In this document: positions 20,033 to 28,662 of the stretch, piece after piece
Numbering within the stretch: position 1 is the first letter of the stretch
Layout: the number at the start of each line of letters is the position of its first letter
Source: Collinsella tanakaei
GTDB lineage: Bacteria; Actinomycetota; Coriobacteriia; Coriobacteriales; Coriobacteriaceae
NCBI RefSeq assembly: GCF_030373545.1
Contig: NZ_JAUDCO010000003.1
Location: 186,001-250,000, forward strand
Length of the DNA: 64,000 nucleotides
Reading direction: 5' to 3'
Translations under genes and position numbers: made by a program
Notes under the pieces: generated by a model
What the model saw: only the letters and a program-made list of their open reading frames with translations
What the model was told of the DNA's origin: nothing
Database searches by the model: none

Positions 20033-20407
20033 ATGCGCTTCATCCTCAATTGGCTGCTCATTTCCATCGCCATATCCATCGCGGCCTACATCGTGCCGGG
20101 TATCGAGCCCTTCGGGCAGGCGGATCCCTGGCTGTGCTTCGCGTTTGTCGGGCTGTTTCTCGGCCTGGTCAACGCACTCGTCAAGCCCCTGCTCACCATC
20201 GTGTCCCTTCCGGTGACCATCCTGACGCTCGGCGTGTTTCAGCTGGTCATCAACGGGCTCATGCTCGAGCTTGCGAGCTGGTTCTCCCTGAACCTGCTCG
20301 GAGCGGGCATCGCGATCGATGGCTTTTGGGCAGCGTTTTTCGGTGCGATCGTCATCAGCATCGTCGGAGGCATCCTCAACATGGTGACGCAGGACGCGCA
20401 GGCGTAA
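20033..20407 (+). CDS. Phage-holin-4-like small membrane protein
   Basis: A 124-aa, four-helix membrane protein matching the widespread YvlD / phage holin family 4 pattern (LVNALVKPLLTIVSLPVTILTLGVFQLVINGLML region). Despite the family name these chromosomal proteins are not lysis proteins as far as is known; the role is uncertain and some respond to envelope stress. Ribosome site AGAAAGG lies 12 bases before the ATG. It is a lone plus-strand gene whose end is 12 bp from the convergent rrf2 gene, with no terminator between. Confidence 0.87.
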   Translation: MRFILNWLLISIAISIAAYIVPGIEPFGQADPWLCFAFVGLFLGLVNALVKPLLTIVSLPVTILTLGVFQLVINGLMLELASWFSLNLLGAGIAIDGFWAAFFGAIVISIVGGILNMVTQDAQA

Positions 20408-20419
20408 GGGACCCAGGTC

Positions 20420-20845
20420 CTAGAGGCAGTCGATCCCTCGGGGCGAGGCGGCCAGGTCCGCCAGGGTCACGCCGTCCAGATAGCGGGAGATGAGCCCATC
20501 GAGCTCGGTCCACATGTGGATGGTCGGGCACTCGGGTGCGCGCTCGCACCCAGTCTTGCCGCCCTCCAGGCACGACACCGGGGCGAGTCCGCCCTCGGTC
20601 AGGCGCAGAATCTCGCCGACCGTGTAATCCTCGACGGGCCGGGTGAGACGGTAGCCGCCGCGCTTGCCGCGCATGCCGGTGAGCATATCGTTGCGCACGA
20701 GCGTCGACAGGATATTCTCCAGGTATTTCTCGGATACGCCCTGGCGCTCGGCGATCTCCTTGAGGGGTATGCGACCGTCCGCTTGGTGCTCGGCAAGATC
20801 GATCATGACGCGCAGGGCGTAGCGGCCTTTCGTCGATACCAGCAT
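20420..20845 (-). CDS. Rrf2 family transcriptional regulator with three cysteines
   Basis: A 141-aa winged-helix regulator. The N-terminal MLVSTKGRYALRVMIDLAEH and the recognition helix region (GVSEKYLENILSTL, then GMRGKRGGYRLTR) are typical Rrf2. A cysteine cluster C-x7-C-x5-C (SCLEGGKTGCERAPEC) suggests an IscR/NsrR-like Fe-S sensor rather than the Cys-free CymR. It is divergent from cysK-mnmA, so it may control sulfur or cluster supply there and itself. The ATG at 20845 has AGGGGGAG upstream. Confidence 0.92.
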   Translation of the reverse strand: MLVSTKGRYALRVMIDLAEHQADGRIPLKEIAERQGVSEKYLENILSTLVRNDMLTGMRGKRGGYRLTRPVEDYTVGEILRLTEGGLAPVSCLEGGKTGCERAPECPTIHMWTELDGLISRYLDGVTLADLAASPRGIDCL

Positions 20846-20878
20846 GCTATCTCCCCCTCTCGACGACATTGCTCCATC

Positions 20879-20908
20879 AGCATACCAAATACCTTTATAT
20901 AACGTGAA
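20879..20908 (-). promoter_or_regulatory. Promoter of the rrf2 gene
   Basis: On the minus strand, TTCACG (20908-20903), an 18-base spacer and TATGCT (20884-20879), in an AT-rich patch 34 bp upstream of the start. The surrounding A/T-rich half-palindromes are where an Rrf2 operator would be expected, but I cannot define one. Confidence 0.5.
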
Positions 20909-21012
20909 CCGAATAGTAGGGGTCTTTTTATTCCATAGAGCCGCGCACCTGCGGAACCTGTGACGACGGTGCGCGCGATAGCGCGGCGCGGGCGCGCGGC
21001 GTGCGCCCGCCG

Positions 21013-21018
21013 TATAAT
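21013..21018 (+). promoter_or_regulatory. -10 box of the cysK-mnmA promoter
   Basis: A consensus TATAAT stands alone in a GC-rich stretch, 36 bp before the cysK ATG. No -35 consensus is visible, which suggests that an activator is needed or that regulation is exerted by the divergent Rrf2 protein. Confidence 0.6.
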
Positions 21019-21053
21019 CGGGGTGCATGCAACCCGTCTGCCAAGGAGCGTCC

Positions 21054-21992
21054 ATGAGCGCCATCAACACCTCGATCGACCAGCTGATCGGCAACACTCC
21101 CCTGCTCGAGCTCACCGGCATCGAGCGCGAGCTGGGCCTCGGCGCGCGCGTCGTCGCCAAGCTCGAATACTTCAACCCCGCCGGTTCGGCCAAGGACCGC
21201 GTCGCCCGGCGCATCCTCGATGACGCCGAGGCCGCGGGCACCATCCGGCCGCACGCCGGCTGCACCATCATCGAGCCCACGAGCGGCAACACCGGTATCG
21301 GCCTCGCCGCCCTGGCCGCCGCCCGCGGCTACCGCCTCATCATCACCATGCCCGACTCCATGAGCCCCGAGCGCCGCAAGCTCATGGAGGGCTACGGCGC
21401 CGAGGTCATCCTCACGCCCGGCGCGCAGGGCATGGCGGGCGCTATACGCCGCGCCGAGGAGCTCTCCCGCGAAATCGACGGCAGCATCATCGCCGGCCAG
21501 TTCACCAATCCCGCGAACCCCGCCGCCCACGAGGCGACGACCGGCCCGGAGATCTGGCGCGACACCGACGGGGACGTCGACGTCTTCGTCGCAGGCGCCG
21601 GCACGGGCGGCACGATCACCGGCGTCGGACGCTACCTGCGCACCAAGCGCCCCGACATACGCATCGTCGCCGTCGAGCCCGCCGGCTCCCCGGTGCTGTC
21701 CGGCGGCGAGGCCGGACAGCACGCCATCCAGGGCATCGGCGCGGGCTTCGTGCCCAAGGTGCTCGACACCGGCGTGTACGACGAGGTCGTCCCCGTGACG
21801 GACGAGGACGCGCTCGCCTGCGCCCGCCTCATCGCCCGCACCGAGGGCGTGCTCGTCGGCATCTCGTCGGGCGCCGCCGCATGGGCCGCGATCGAGCTCG
21901 CCAAGATGCCGCAGTACGCCGGCAAGATGATCGTCGTGCTGCTGCCCGACACCGGAGAGCGCTACCTGTCGAGCGCCCTGTTCGCCGAGTAG
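21054..21992 (+). CDS. cysK: Cysteine synthase (O-acetylserine sulfhydrylase)
   Basis: PLP enzyme that makes cysteine from O-acetylserine and sulfide. The PLP lysine is in [11 protein letters not shown]; the substrate loop is [12 protein letters not shown] and the phosphate-binding loop is [15 protein letters not shown]. The product is 312 aa, of normal length. The start at 21054 has AAGGAG 6 bases upstream and begins [20 protein letters not shown], the conserved N-terminus. It is followed after 7 bp by mnmA, which links cysteine supply to tRNA thiolation. Confidence 0.96.
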   Translation: MSAINTSIDQLIGNTPLLELTGIERELGLGARVVAKLEYFNPAGSAKDRVARRILDDAEAAGTIRPHAGCTIIEPTSGNTGIGLAALAAARGYRLIITMPDSMSPERRKLMEGYGAEVILTPGAQGMAGAIRRAEELSREIDGSIIAGQFTNPANPAAHEATTGPEIWRDTDGDVDVFVAGAGTGGTITGVGRYLRTKRPDIRIVAVEPAGSPVLSGGEAGQHAIQGIGAGFVPKVLDTGVYDEVVPVTDEDALACARLIARTEGVLVGISSGAAAWAAIELAKMPQYAGKMIVVLLPDTGERYLSSALFAE

Positions 21993-21999
21993 GCGCGAC

Positions 22000-23142
22000 G
22001 TGACGGCAAGAAGGCGCGTGCTCGTCGCCATGAGCGGCGGCGTCGATTCGAGCGTGACGGCATACCTGCTCAAACAGCAGGGCTACGACTGCGTCGGCGC
22101 CACGATGCTTCTGCACGACGACCCGGCGGCGGACGATGCGGACACCGGCACCTGCGGGTCGTCGCGCGACGCCGACGATGCCGCGAGCGTGGCGCACGCG
22201 CTCGGCTTTCCACACCACGTCCTCGATTTGCGCGCGACCTTCGAGCGCTGCGTGGTGGACAAGTTCGTGCGCACCTACGAGGCGGGCCGCACCCCCAACC
22301 CCTGCTGCGACTGCAACCGCTACCTCAAGTTCGGGGCGCTGCTCGACCACGCCCGCGAGCTCGGGTGCGACTTCGTGGCGACCGGGCACTACGCGCAGGT
22401 CGTGCCGCCCGCGCAGCCGGACGGGGCATGGCGGCTCGTCAAGGGCGCCGATGCCGCCAAGGAGCAAAGCTACGTGCTCTATGCGCTCACCCAACGGCAT
22501 CTGGCGCACGTGCTGCTGCCGCTCGGGTCCCTTACCAAAGACCGCGACGTGCGCCGCATCGCGCGCGAGCAGGGCTTCGTCAGCGCCGAGAAGCCCGACA
22601 GCCAGGGAATCTGCTTCGTGCCGGGAAACGACTTCGCCTCGTTCATCGAACGCCGCCACGGGCGCCCGCTGCCGGAAGGCGACGTCGTCGACACGCACGG
22701 CGCCGTGCTCGGACACCACCGGGGCGCGCTGCGCTACACCATCGGCCAGCGCAAGGGCTTAGGCGTCGCCGCCGCGCACCCGCTGTACGTATGCGCCATC
22801 GATATCGGGCGCAACACGGTGACGCTCGGCTCCGTCGACGACCTGATGGCAGACGAGCTCGTCGCCGACGACTGGGTCTGGAGCGCGCCGGCAGCCGCGA
22901 TGGAGGAGCGCCTGCGCGACGCCGGGGACGCCGGCATCGCGGTCGGCGCCAAGATCCGCTATCACCAGCCCGATCAGGCAGCGCGCCTCTCGTTCGCCGA
23001 TGCCGGCGCAGGCGCGGACGGCGGGGTCCGCGTGCGCTTCGAGACGCCCCAGCGCGGCATCGCACCCGGCCAGGCCGTCGTCGTCTACGACGGCGACACG
23101 GTCCTCGGCGGCGGCACGGTCCGCCACGCGGACTCACGATAG
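22000..23142 (+). CDS. mnmA: tRNA-specific 2-thiouridylase
   Basis: Makes 2-thiouridine at the wobble position of Lys, Glu and Gln tRNAs, taking sulfur from a cysteine desulfurase relay. The P-loop VLVAMSGGVDSSVTAYLL, the first catalytic Cys region RTPNPCCDCNRYLKF and the second Cys SQGICFVPG are present. The 380 aa include the C-terminal barrel domain. The start is a GTG at 22000, 7 bp after cysK with only a weak GTAGG site, so translation is probably coupled. No cysteine desulfurase gene is next to it here, although that is the usual partner. Confidence 0.95.
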   Translation: MTARRRVLVAMSGGVDSSVTAYLLKQQGYDCVGATMLLHDDPAADDADTGTCGSSRDADDAASVAHALGFPHHVLDLRATFERCVVDKFVRTYEAGRTPNPCCDCNRYLKFGALLDHARELGCDFVATGHYAQVVPPAQPDGAWRLVKGADAAKEQSYVLYALTQRHLAHVLLPLGSLTKDRDVRRIAREQGFVSAEKPDSQGICFVPGNDFASFIERRHGRPLPEGDVVDTHGAVLGHHRGALRYTIGQRKGLGVAAAHPLYVCAIDIGRNTVTLGSVDDLMADELVADDWVWSAPAAAMEERLRDAGDAGIAVGAKIRYHQPDQAARLSFADAGAGADGGVRVRFETPQRGIAPGQAVVVYDGDTVLGGGTVRHADSR

Positions 23143-23160
23143 CAAGCCCTCGAACGCACA

Positions 23161-23193
23161 AGGGGCGACCCGCCCGGTCGGCAGGTCGCCCCT
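23161..23193. terminator. Shared terminator between mnmA and fucO
   Basis: Perfect 10-bp stem AGGGGCGACC / GGTCGCCCCT with a 13-base loop, between convergent genes. On the minus strand it is followed by TTGTGCG, so it may serve fucO better than mnmA. Confidence 0.65.
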
Positions 23194-23217
23194 CGCAACG
23201 AGACCGTTGGGCGCTCG

Positions 23218-24378
23218 TTACTTCATGATCTTGCGGAACAGCTCCACGACGGTGGCGTGATCGGCGTCGCGCGGGTTGCCCGGGTAGCAGGCGTCGGCCA
23301 GCGCGTCGTCGGCGATCTGGTCGAGCTCGTCCTCGGTGATGGCCTCGCAGACGGTCGGGATGTCGACGTCGGCAGACAGCTGGCGCACCGCGGCGATGGC
23401 GGCGTCGGCGGCCTCGTCGGTCGTCATGCCGGTGGTGTCAACGCCCATGGCGACGGCGACGTCGGCCAGGCGCTCGGCCACGACGGGCTTGTTGAACTCC
23501 ATCGCGATCGGCAGCAGCATGGCGCAGGCCACGCCGTGCGGGGTGTCATAGTGAGCGGACAGGGTGTGCGCCATGGCGTGGTCGATGCCCAGGCCGACGT
23601 TGGAGAAGCCCATGCCGGCGATGTACTGGGCGAGCGCCATGCCCTCGCGGCCGCTCCCCGGCTGACCGCTCTTGGCCTCGGCCACGGCGTCGCGCAGGTT
23701 CTTGGCGATGAGCTCGATGGCCTTCAGGTGGAACATGTCGGTGAGCTCCCAGGCGCCGCGGGTGGTGTAGCCCTCGATGGCGTGGGTCAGCGCGTCCATA
23801 CCGGTCGAGGCGGTGAGGCCGGCGGGCATGGTGGCCATCATCTCGGGGTCGACGACCGCGACCTCGGGGGCGTCGTTGGTGTCGACGCACACGAACTTGC
23901 GGACCTTCTCGACGTCGGTGATGACGTAGTTGATGGTGACCTCGGCCGCGGTGCCGGCGGTGGTGGGCACGGCGATGGTGAACACGGCGTGGTTCTTCGT
24001 GGGGGCGACGCCCTCGAGCGAGCGCACGTCGGCGAACTCGGGGTTGTTGATGATGATGCCTATGGCCTTGGCGGTGTCCATCGCGGAGCCGCCGCCGATG
24101 GTCACGATGGAATCGGCCTCGGCGGCCTTAAAGGCCTCGACGCCGTCCTGGACGTTCTTGATCGTGGGGTTGGGCTTGATCTCGGAGTACATGCTCCAAG
24201 CGATGCCGGCCTCGTCGAGCAGGTCGGTGACCTTGGCGGCGACGCCGAACTTGACCAGGTCGGGATCGGCGCAGACAAAGACCTTCTTGAAGCCGCGGCG
24301 GCTGATCTCGCCGGGGATCTCCTTGATGGCGCCGGCGCCATGATAGGAGATGGTGTTCAAAACGATGCGATTGGCCAT
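23218..24378 (-). CDS. fucO: Iron-dependent alcohol dehydrogenase, lactaldehyde reductase type
   Basis: Class III Fe-ADH that reduces L-lactaldehyde to 1,2-propanediol with NADH, the fermentative end of fucose and rhamnose breakdown. Cofactor loop GGGSAMDTAKA; metal ligands in GMDALTHAIEGY and GIDHAMAHTLSAHYDTPHG match the FucO Asp/His set. 386 aa, full length. I chose the ATG at 24378 (MANRIVLNTISYHG) with AAAGGAAGG upstream; the frame runs 28 codons further without conservation. The next gene on the same strand is a rhamnose mutarotase, which supports the deoxysugar assignment over other Fe-ADHs. Confidence 0.92.
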   Translation of the reverse strand: MANRIVLNTISYHGAGAIKEIPGEISRRGFKKVFVCADPDLVKFGVAAKVTDLLDEAGIAWSMYSEIKPNPTIKNVQDGVEAFKAAEADSIVTIGGGSAMDTAKAIGIIINNPEFADVRSLEGVAPTKNHAVFTIAVPTTAGTAAEVTINYVITDVEKVRKFVCVDTNDAPEVAVVDPEMMATMPAGLTASTGMDALTHAIEGYTTRGAWELTDMFHLKAIELIAKNLRDAVAEAKSGQPGSGREGMALAQYIAGMGFSNVGLGIDHAMAHTLSAHYDTPHGVACAMLLPIAMEFNKPVVAERLADVAVAMGVDTTGMTTDEAADAAIAAVRQLSADVDIPTVCEAITEDELDQIADDALADACYPGNPRDADHATVVELFRKIMK

Positions 24379-24423
24379 GATTGCCTTCCTTTCCACACGG
24401 GGCACGGCCCCGCAAACACGGGA

Positions 24424-24454
24424 ATGCGCCGCGCGAGTCGCGTGCGCGGCGCAT
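24424..24454 (-). other. Hairpin in the fucO leader
   Basis: Perfect 11-bp arms ATGCGCCGCGC / GCGCGGCGCAT with a 9-base loop, 46 bp upstream of the fucO ATG. It lies downstream of an AT-rich patch (24465-24480). It could be a terminator for rhaM, an attenuator, or an operator. Confidence 0.5.
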
Positions 24455-24657
24455 CCTCTCAAACTATCGATATTTTATGCCCGCATGCGGACACCGTAAG
24501 CGGTCGAACCGGTCACCGAATCGGATTCACCGCCATCTAGCTGGCGGTTCGACGTAGACGGTAGGTATCGTTCGGCGAACGGCCCCACCCTTCCGGCAGC
24601 CGCCCGGACGTCGATGCGGACACATCCGCCGGCAACGGGCGACAACCCGCAGGAAGC

Positions 24658-24984
24658 CTACTCCAGGTGGTAGAGCTCCTCCATGAACTCCCAGTCGCCG
24701 TCCTCGCCGAAGGGCTTCATGTTCGGGCCGACGGCGGCCCACCACTCCTGCGTCCGCGGGTCGGCGGCCATCTTGGCCATGTCGGCCTCGTAGTCGTCGC
24801 CGGTGTACTCGTAGTACGAGAACAGCAGGCCGTCGTAGTAGTAGATCGAGTAGTTTTGCAGGTTGCAGGCCTTGATCATCTCGTTGACGCCCTCGAACGG
24901 CGCCGCATGGTAGGCCTTGTACTGGCGGTAGCCCTCCTCGCCGTTCGTGCGCGAGATCGAACCGAACCGTTGAATCTTACCCAT
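24658..24984 (-). CDS. rhaM: L-rhamnose mutarotase (RhaM/YiiL family)
   Basis: A 108-aa dimeric alpha/beta-barrel protein interconverting sugar anomers, usually of L-rhamnose (some members act on L-fucose). Conserved residues seen: the YHAAPFEGVNEMI segment with the catalytic His, NYSIYYYDGLLFSYYEY, and DPRTQEWWAAV. The start at 24984 has GAGGAGG six bases upstream; the frame is open 24 codons further with no family match. It lies 279 bp upstream of fucO on the same strand. Other rhamnose or fucose genes (isomerase, kinase, aldolase) are not in the window. Confidence 0.9.
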   Translation of the reverse strand: MGKIQRFGSISRTNGEEGYRQYKAYHAAPFEGVNEMIKACNLQNYSIYYYDGLLFSYYEYTGDDYEADMAKMAADPRTQEWWAAVGPNMKPFGEDGDWEFMEELYHLE

Positions 24985-25068
24985 AGCAACCTCCTCAGCT
25001 AGGTCTTTTCCCATGATACGTCTACGCGTGCCGACCCGTCGGCGCGGCGCCGGCACGCGTCGGCAACC

Positions 25069-26466
25069 CTACGAGCAGTAGCGCCAGTCGGGATCGGTAA
25101 GGGCGCGGGCGAGGCCCAGGCCCATCGGCAAGAACAGGATGATCATGACCGCACGGATGATCCACTCCATAGCGTCGATCGTGTCGAAGACGCCCATGTA
25201 GTAGACCGCGCGGTACATGTACAGGCCCGGCACCATGATGACGATGGAGGGCACGGTGATGGAGATGCGCGGAAACGCCGTCTTGGTCGCCGCGGCCGAC
25301 GCCATGAGGCCGGCGCAGGTGGCGCCCACGAACGCCGCCGCCTCCGGGGGCATCGCCGCGAAGTCGACCAGCGACAGGCGCAGCGTGTTGGCGAGCGCGC
25401 CCACGACGCCGGCGGTCGCCGCCATCTCGAGCGTCGAGTTGAACATCATGGAGAACCCGAAGACGCCCACGAAACTCGCGACCAGGCGCAAGGCGAGCTG
25501 AACGGGAGCGGAGAGGCCCTGCGCGGAGAACTCGTCGGGCGAAAGCTCGACCATCATCGCCACGAGCCATGCCACGAGCGTGGCCACGACGATGACCGCC
25601 ACGGCGTAGGCGAGGCGCTCGAGGCCGGAGCGGAAATCGAGCTTGGCGATGTCCAGACCGCTCGTGATGAGCGGAAAGCCAGGGATCACGAAGAGCATGG
25701 CACCGATGTAGCCGGCCTCGTGCTCAAGCGCCCCGGGCACGACGAGCGACAGCAGCGACAGGCAGCCGAGGTACGCCAGGCACGCGATGGCGACCGAGGC
25801 GCCGATGCACACGAAGTGCGTGAGCCTGCGGTCGAGCATGATGCGGCGCGTGAAGTTTCCCAGGCCGGCGCCCACGAACGCGCAGCCCATCTCGATGGGG
25901 CCACCGCCGAGCAGAAACACGAACGCCGCGCAGGCGGCCGCCGACGCCAGACCGACCGCCCAGGGAGCGTAGTTGCCGGGTGTGTGCTCGATGGCATCCA
26001 TGCGGTCGTGGAACTCGCGCACGGTGAAGGTGTCGCCGCGCTTCTGCACCTCGCGCGTGAACTGCTCCATGAGGCGGATGCGCTCGGTGTTGACACCCGT
26101 CGTGTGCAGCGAGATCACCTCGGAGAAGCTCGTGTGCCCGTCGATGCACGTGCACTCGATCGTGGTGAGGCTCACCGCCGCCGAGATGGTGACGCCCAGC
26201 ACGCCGGCGATCTTGTTCATGCAGTCCCGCACGCGCCAGCTGCCCGTGCCGCCCGCGAGCAGCAGCAGGCCCGCGCGACAGATGATGGACGACTTGTCGT
26301 CGAGGTCGGCATCGACGGCGAGCATGTCGTCGCAATCGGTCACCTCGTGCCACGGCACGGCCATGTGGTTGCGATGCCGCACGCGCGCACGGTGCGCGTG
26401 GGGCAGATGGGCATGGGAGAGCGCCTCGCGAATCCCGTCGACGGCGCTTGTGTGCTCGTGGTCCAT
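25069..26466 (-). CDS. ThrE-type threonine/serine exporter family protein
   Basis: A 465-aa inner-membrane protein with the two fused ThrE domains: a cytoplasmic N-terminal domain (IICRAGLLLLAGGTGSWR, then GVTISAAVSLTTIECTC) followed by about ten membrane segments in two groups. Such proteins export Thr/Ser or related small molecules; the substrate here is inferred from family only. The ATG at 26466 with AGGAG seven bases upstream is preferred over the GTG-type extension to 26481. A long perfect palindrome lies just upstream, so expression is probably controlled there. Confidence 0.85.
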   Translation of the reverse strand: MDHEHTSAVDGIREALSHAHLPHAHRARVRHRNHMAVPWHEVTDCDDMLAVDADLDDKSSIICRAGLLLLAGGTGSWRVRDCMNKIAGVLGVTISAAVSLTTIECTCIDGHTSFSEVISLHTTGVNTERIRLMEQFTREVQKRGDTFTVREFHDRMDAIEHTPGNYAPWAVGLASAAACAAFVFLLGGGPIEMGCAFVGAGLGNFTRRIMLDRRLTHFVCIGASVAIACLAYLGCLSLLSLVVPGALEHEAGYIGAMLFVIPGFPLITSGLDIAKLDFRSGLERLAYAVAVIVVATLVAWLVAMMVELSPDEFSAQGLSAPVQLALRLVASFVGVFGFSMMFNSTLEMAATAGVVGALANTLRLSLVDFAAMPPEAAAFVGATCAGLMASAAATKTAFPRISITVPSIVIMVPGLYMYRAVYYMGVFDTIDAMEWIIRAVMIILFLPMGLGLARALTDPDWRYCS

Positions 26467-26485
26467 GGGACGACTCCTCATGATC

Positions 26486-26519
26486 GGCGGACCGGTACCC
26501 TCTAGTGTACCGGTCCGCC
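26486..26519. promoter_or_regulatory. 13-bp-arm palindrome between thrE-like gene and ygiQ
   Basis: Arms GGCGGACCGGTAC / GTACCGGTCCGCC with an 8-base centre (CCTCTAGT), 20 bp upstream of the ThrE-type start. No T-run follows it on either strand and both flanking genes point away. It is more likely a large operator or leader hairpin than a terminator. Confidence 0.55.
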
Positions 26520-26613
26520 CCCGCGATGTGCCCGAACAAGGCGTTTGTTTTCGCGCACCCGTGTAGATGTGGACCCGGCGCGCTCGGGCAGAGCCGATGC
26601 GAGCTCATCCGCG

Positions 26614-26619
26614 TATACT
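26614..26619 (+). promoter_or_regulatory. -10 box of the ygiQ promoter
   Basis: TATACT 39 bp upstream of the ygiQ ATG, with no recognisable -35 element 17 bases before it. Confidence 0.45.
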
Positions 26620-26658
26620 TACTCAGCGACGAGCACGACGACCGCACAAGGAGGCCCC

Positions 26659-28662
26659 ATGGCAGACCGTTCGCAGTTCCTCCCGGTGAATCGCGCCGAC
26701 ATGGACGAGCGCGGCTGGGACGCCTGCGATTTCGTATACGTGTGCGGCGACGCCTACGTCGACCACCCCTCGTTCGGCATGGCCATCATCACCCGCATGC
26801 TCGAGGCGCACGGCTACCGCGTCGGCGTCATCTGCCAGCCCGATTGGCGCGACCCGGCAAGCATCGCCGTGCTCGGCGAGCCGCGGCTGGGCTTCCTTGT
26901 GTCCGCGGGCAACATGGACTCCATGGTCAACCACTACTCCGTGACCAAGCACCGCCGCCGCACCGATGCCTACACCCCCGGCGGACGCGCGGGCGCGCGC
27001 CCCAACCACGCCGCCGCGGTCTACGGCAATCTCATCCGACGCACGTTCAAGCGCACCCCCATCATCCTCGGCGGCATCGAGGCGAGCCTGCGCCGCCTTG
27101 CGCACTACGACTACTGGTCCGACGGCCTCAAACGCTCCATCCTGCTCGACGCCGGCGCGGACCTCGTCATCTACGGCATGGGCGAGCATGCGATCGTCGA
27201 GGTCGCCGATGCGCTTGCCGCCGGTCTGCCCATCGAGCAGGTCACCTACGTGCCCGGAACCGTCTATCGCACGAGCGGCGAGAACGCGCTCGCCGAGGTC
27301 TACGACTACGAGCTGCTCCCCTCGTGGGACGAGCTTTCCGCCGACCGTCTCGCCTATGCGCGGAGCTTTGCCGTCCAGTACCGCAACATGGACCCCATTA
27401 CGGGCGGACGCCTGGTCGAGCCCTATCCGCACGGCGTCTACGTGGTGCAAAACCCGCCGGCGGCACCCTTGACGACCGAGGAGATGGATGCGGTCTACGA
27501 GCTGCCCTATGCGCGCGCCTGGCATCCCGACTACGACGAGGCGGGCGGCGTGCCGGCCTTCTCGGAGGTCAAGTTCTCCCTATCGTCCAACCGCGGGTGC
27601 TTCGGCGAGTGCTCGTTTTGCGCGCTGACGTTCCATCAGGGTCGCATGCTGCAGGTTCGCAGCCGTGAGAGCATCGTGCGCGAAGCCGAGATGCTCACGC
27701 ACGATCCCGATTTCAAGGGCTACATCAACGACGTGGGCGGCCCGACCGCTAACTTCTTCCGTCCCGCCTGCGACAAGCAGCGCGAGCACGGCGTGTGCGC
27801 AAACCGGCGCTGCCTATGGCCGAGCGTCTGCAAGAACATGGTGGTCGACGAGGACGGCTACGCGGACCTCTTGCGCGAGCTGCGCGGGCTTCCCGGCGTC
27901 AAGAAGGTTTTCGTGCGCAGCGGCATCCGCTTCGACTACGCGATGGCCGACCCGTCCGACCGCTTCCTGGAGGAGCTCGTGCGCCATCACGTGAGCGGCC
28001 AGCTGCGCCTGGCGCCCGAGCACGTGAGCGATACGGTGCTGGCCATCATGGGCAAGCCGAGCCGCGCGGTATACGACGCGTTCTGCAAGCGCTTCCGCGA
28101 GCTGTCCGCGCGCTGCGGCCTCGAGCAGTACGTGGTCCCCTACCTGATCAGCAGCCATCCCGGCTCCACGATGAAAGAGGCGGTGGAACTCGCAGAAGCC
28201 GTGCGCGACATGGGCTACATGCCCGAGCAGGTGCAGGACTTCTACCCCACCCCCTCGACGATGTCGACCTGCATGTACTACACCGGCGTAGACCCGCGCA
28301 CCATGGAGCCCGTCTACGTCGCGCGCGACCCCCACGAGAAGGCGATGCAGCGCGCGCTCATCCAGTATCGCAAGCCCGAGAACTACAAGCTCGTGCGCGA
28401 GGCGCTCGAGCGGGCAGGCCGCCGCGACCTGATCGGCTACGACAAGCACTGCCTGATTCGACCTGTACCGCCGCGCGGCGGTACAGGCGCGCGCAAGGGA
28501 TCCGGCAGCAAGCAGGTCCACGCGGGCAAGACGACACACGGTGCCCCGTCGCCCAAGGGCGGCAAGAAGGCGCTCAGCCATGGCGCCAGCGGCTCGGCGC
28601 CCCATGCGCGCAACCGCGCCGCCCAGGGCCGCGAAGGCGCCCGTGGCAATCGCCGCCGTTAA
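26659..28662 (+). CDS. ygiQ: YgiQ family radical SAM protein
   Basis: A 667-aa radical SAM enzyme of the UPF0313/YgiQ family, whose reaction is not established. The 4Fe-4S motif is RGCFGECSFCALTFHQG. An N-terminal B12-like fold (VIYGMGEHAIVEVADAL region) and the C-terminal domain containing RKPENYKLVREALERAGR are typical. Another Cys pair sits in ANRRCLWPSVCKNMV. The last 60 residues are Gly/Lys/Arg-rich and disordered, perhaps RNA-binding. The ATG at 26659 has CAAGGAGG upstream; the frame opens 38 codons earlier without similarity. The tail is encoded in part by a perfect palindrome at 28462. Confidence 0.92.
   Translation: MADRSQFLPVNRADMDERGWDACDFVYVCGDAYVDHPSFGMAIITRMLEAHGYRVGVICQPDWRDPASIAVLGEPRLGFLVSAGNMDSMVNHYSVTKHRRRTDAYTPGGRAGARPNHAAAVYGNLIRRTFKRTPIILGGIEASLRRLAHYDYWSDGLKRSILLDAGADLVIYGMGEHAIVEVADALAAGLPIEQVTYVPGTVYRTSGENALAEVYDYELLPSWDELSADRLAYARSFAVQYRNMDPITGGRLVEPYPHGVYVVQNPPAAPLTTEEMDAVYELPYARAWHPDYDEAGGVPAFSEVKFSLSSNRGCFGECSFCALTFHQGRMLQVRSRESIVREAEMLTHDPDFKGYINDVGGPTANFFRPACDKQREHGVCANRRCLWPSVCKNMVVDEDGYADLLRELRGLPGVKKVFVRSGIRFDYAMADPSDRFLEELVRHHVSGQLRLAPEHVSDTVLAIMGKPSRAVYDAFCKRFRELSARCGLEQYVVPYLISSHPGSTMKEAVELAEAVRDMGYMPEQVQDFYPTPSTMSTCMYYTGVDPRTMEPVYVARDPHEKAMQRALIQYRKPENYKLVREALERAGRRDLIGYDKHCLIRPVPPRGGTGARKGSGSKQVHAGKTTHGAPSPKGGKKALSHGASGSAPHARNRAAQGREGARGNRRR
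28462..28487. repeat. Perfect 26-bp palindrome inside ygiQ
   Basis: CCTGTACCGCCGC followed directly by its reverse complement. It codes for PVPPRGGTG at the junction between the conserved enzyme and its disordered tail. Palindromes inserted in coding tails occur in other bacteria; I saw no second copy in this window. Confidence 0.6.
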
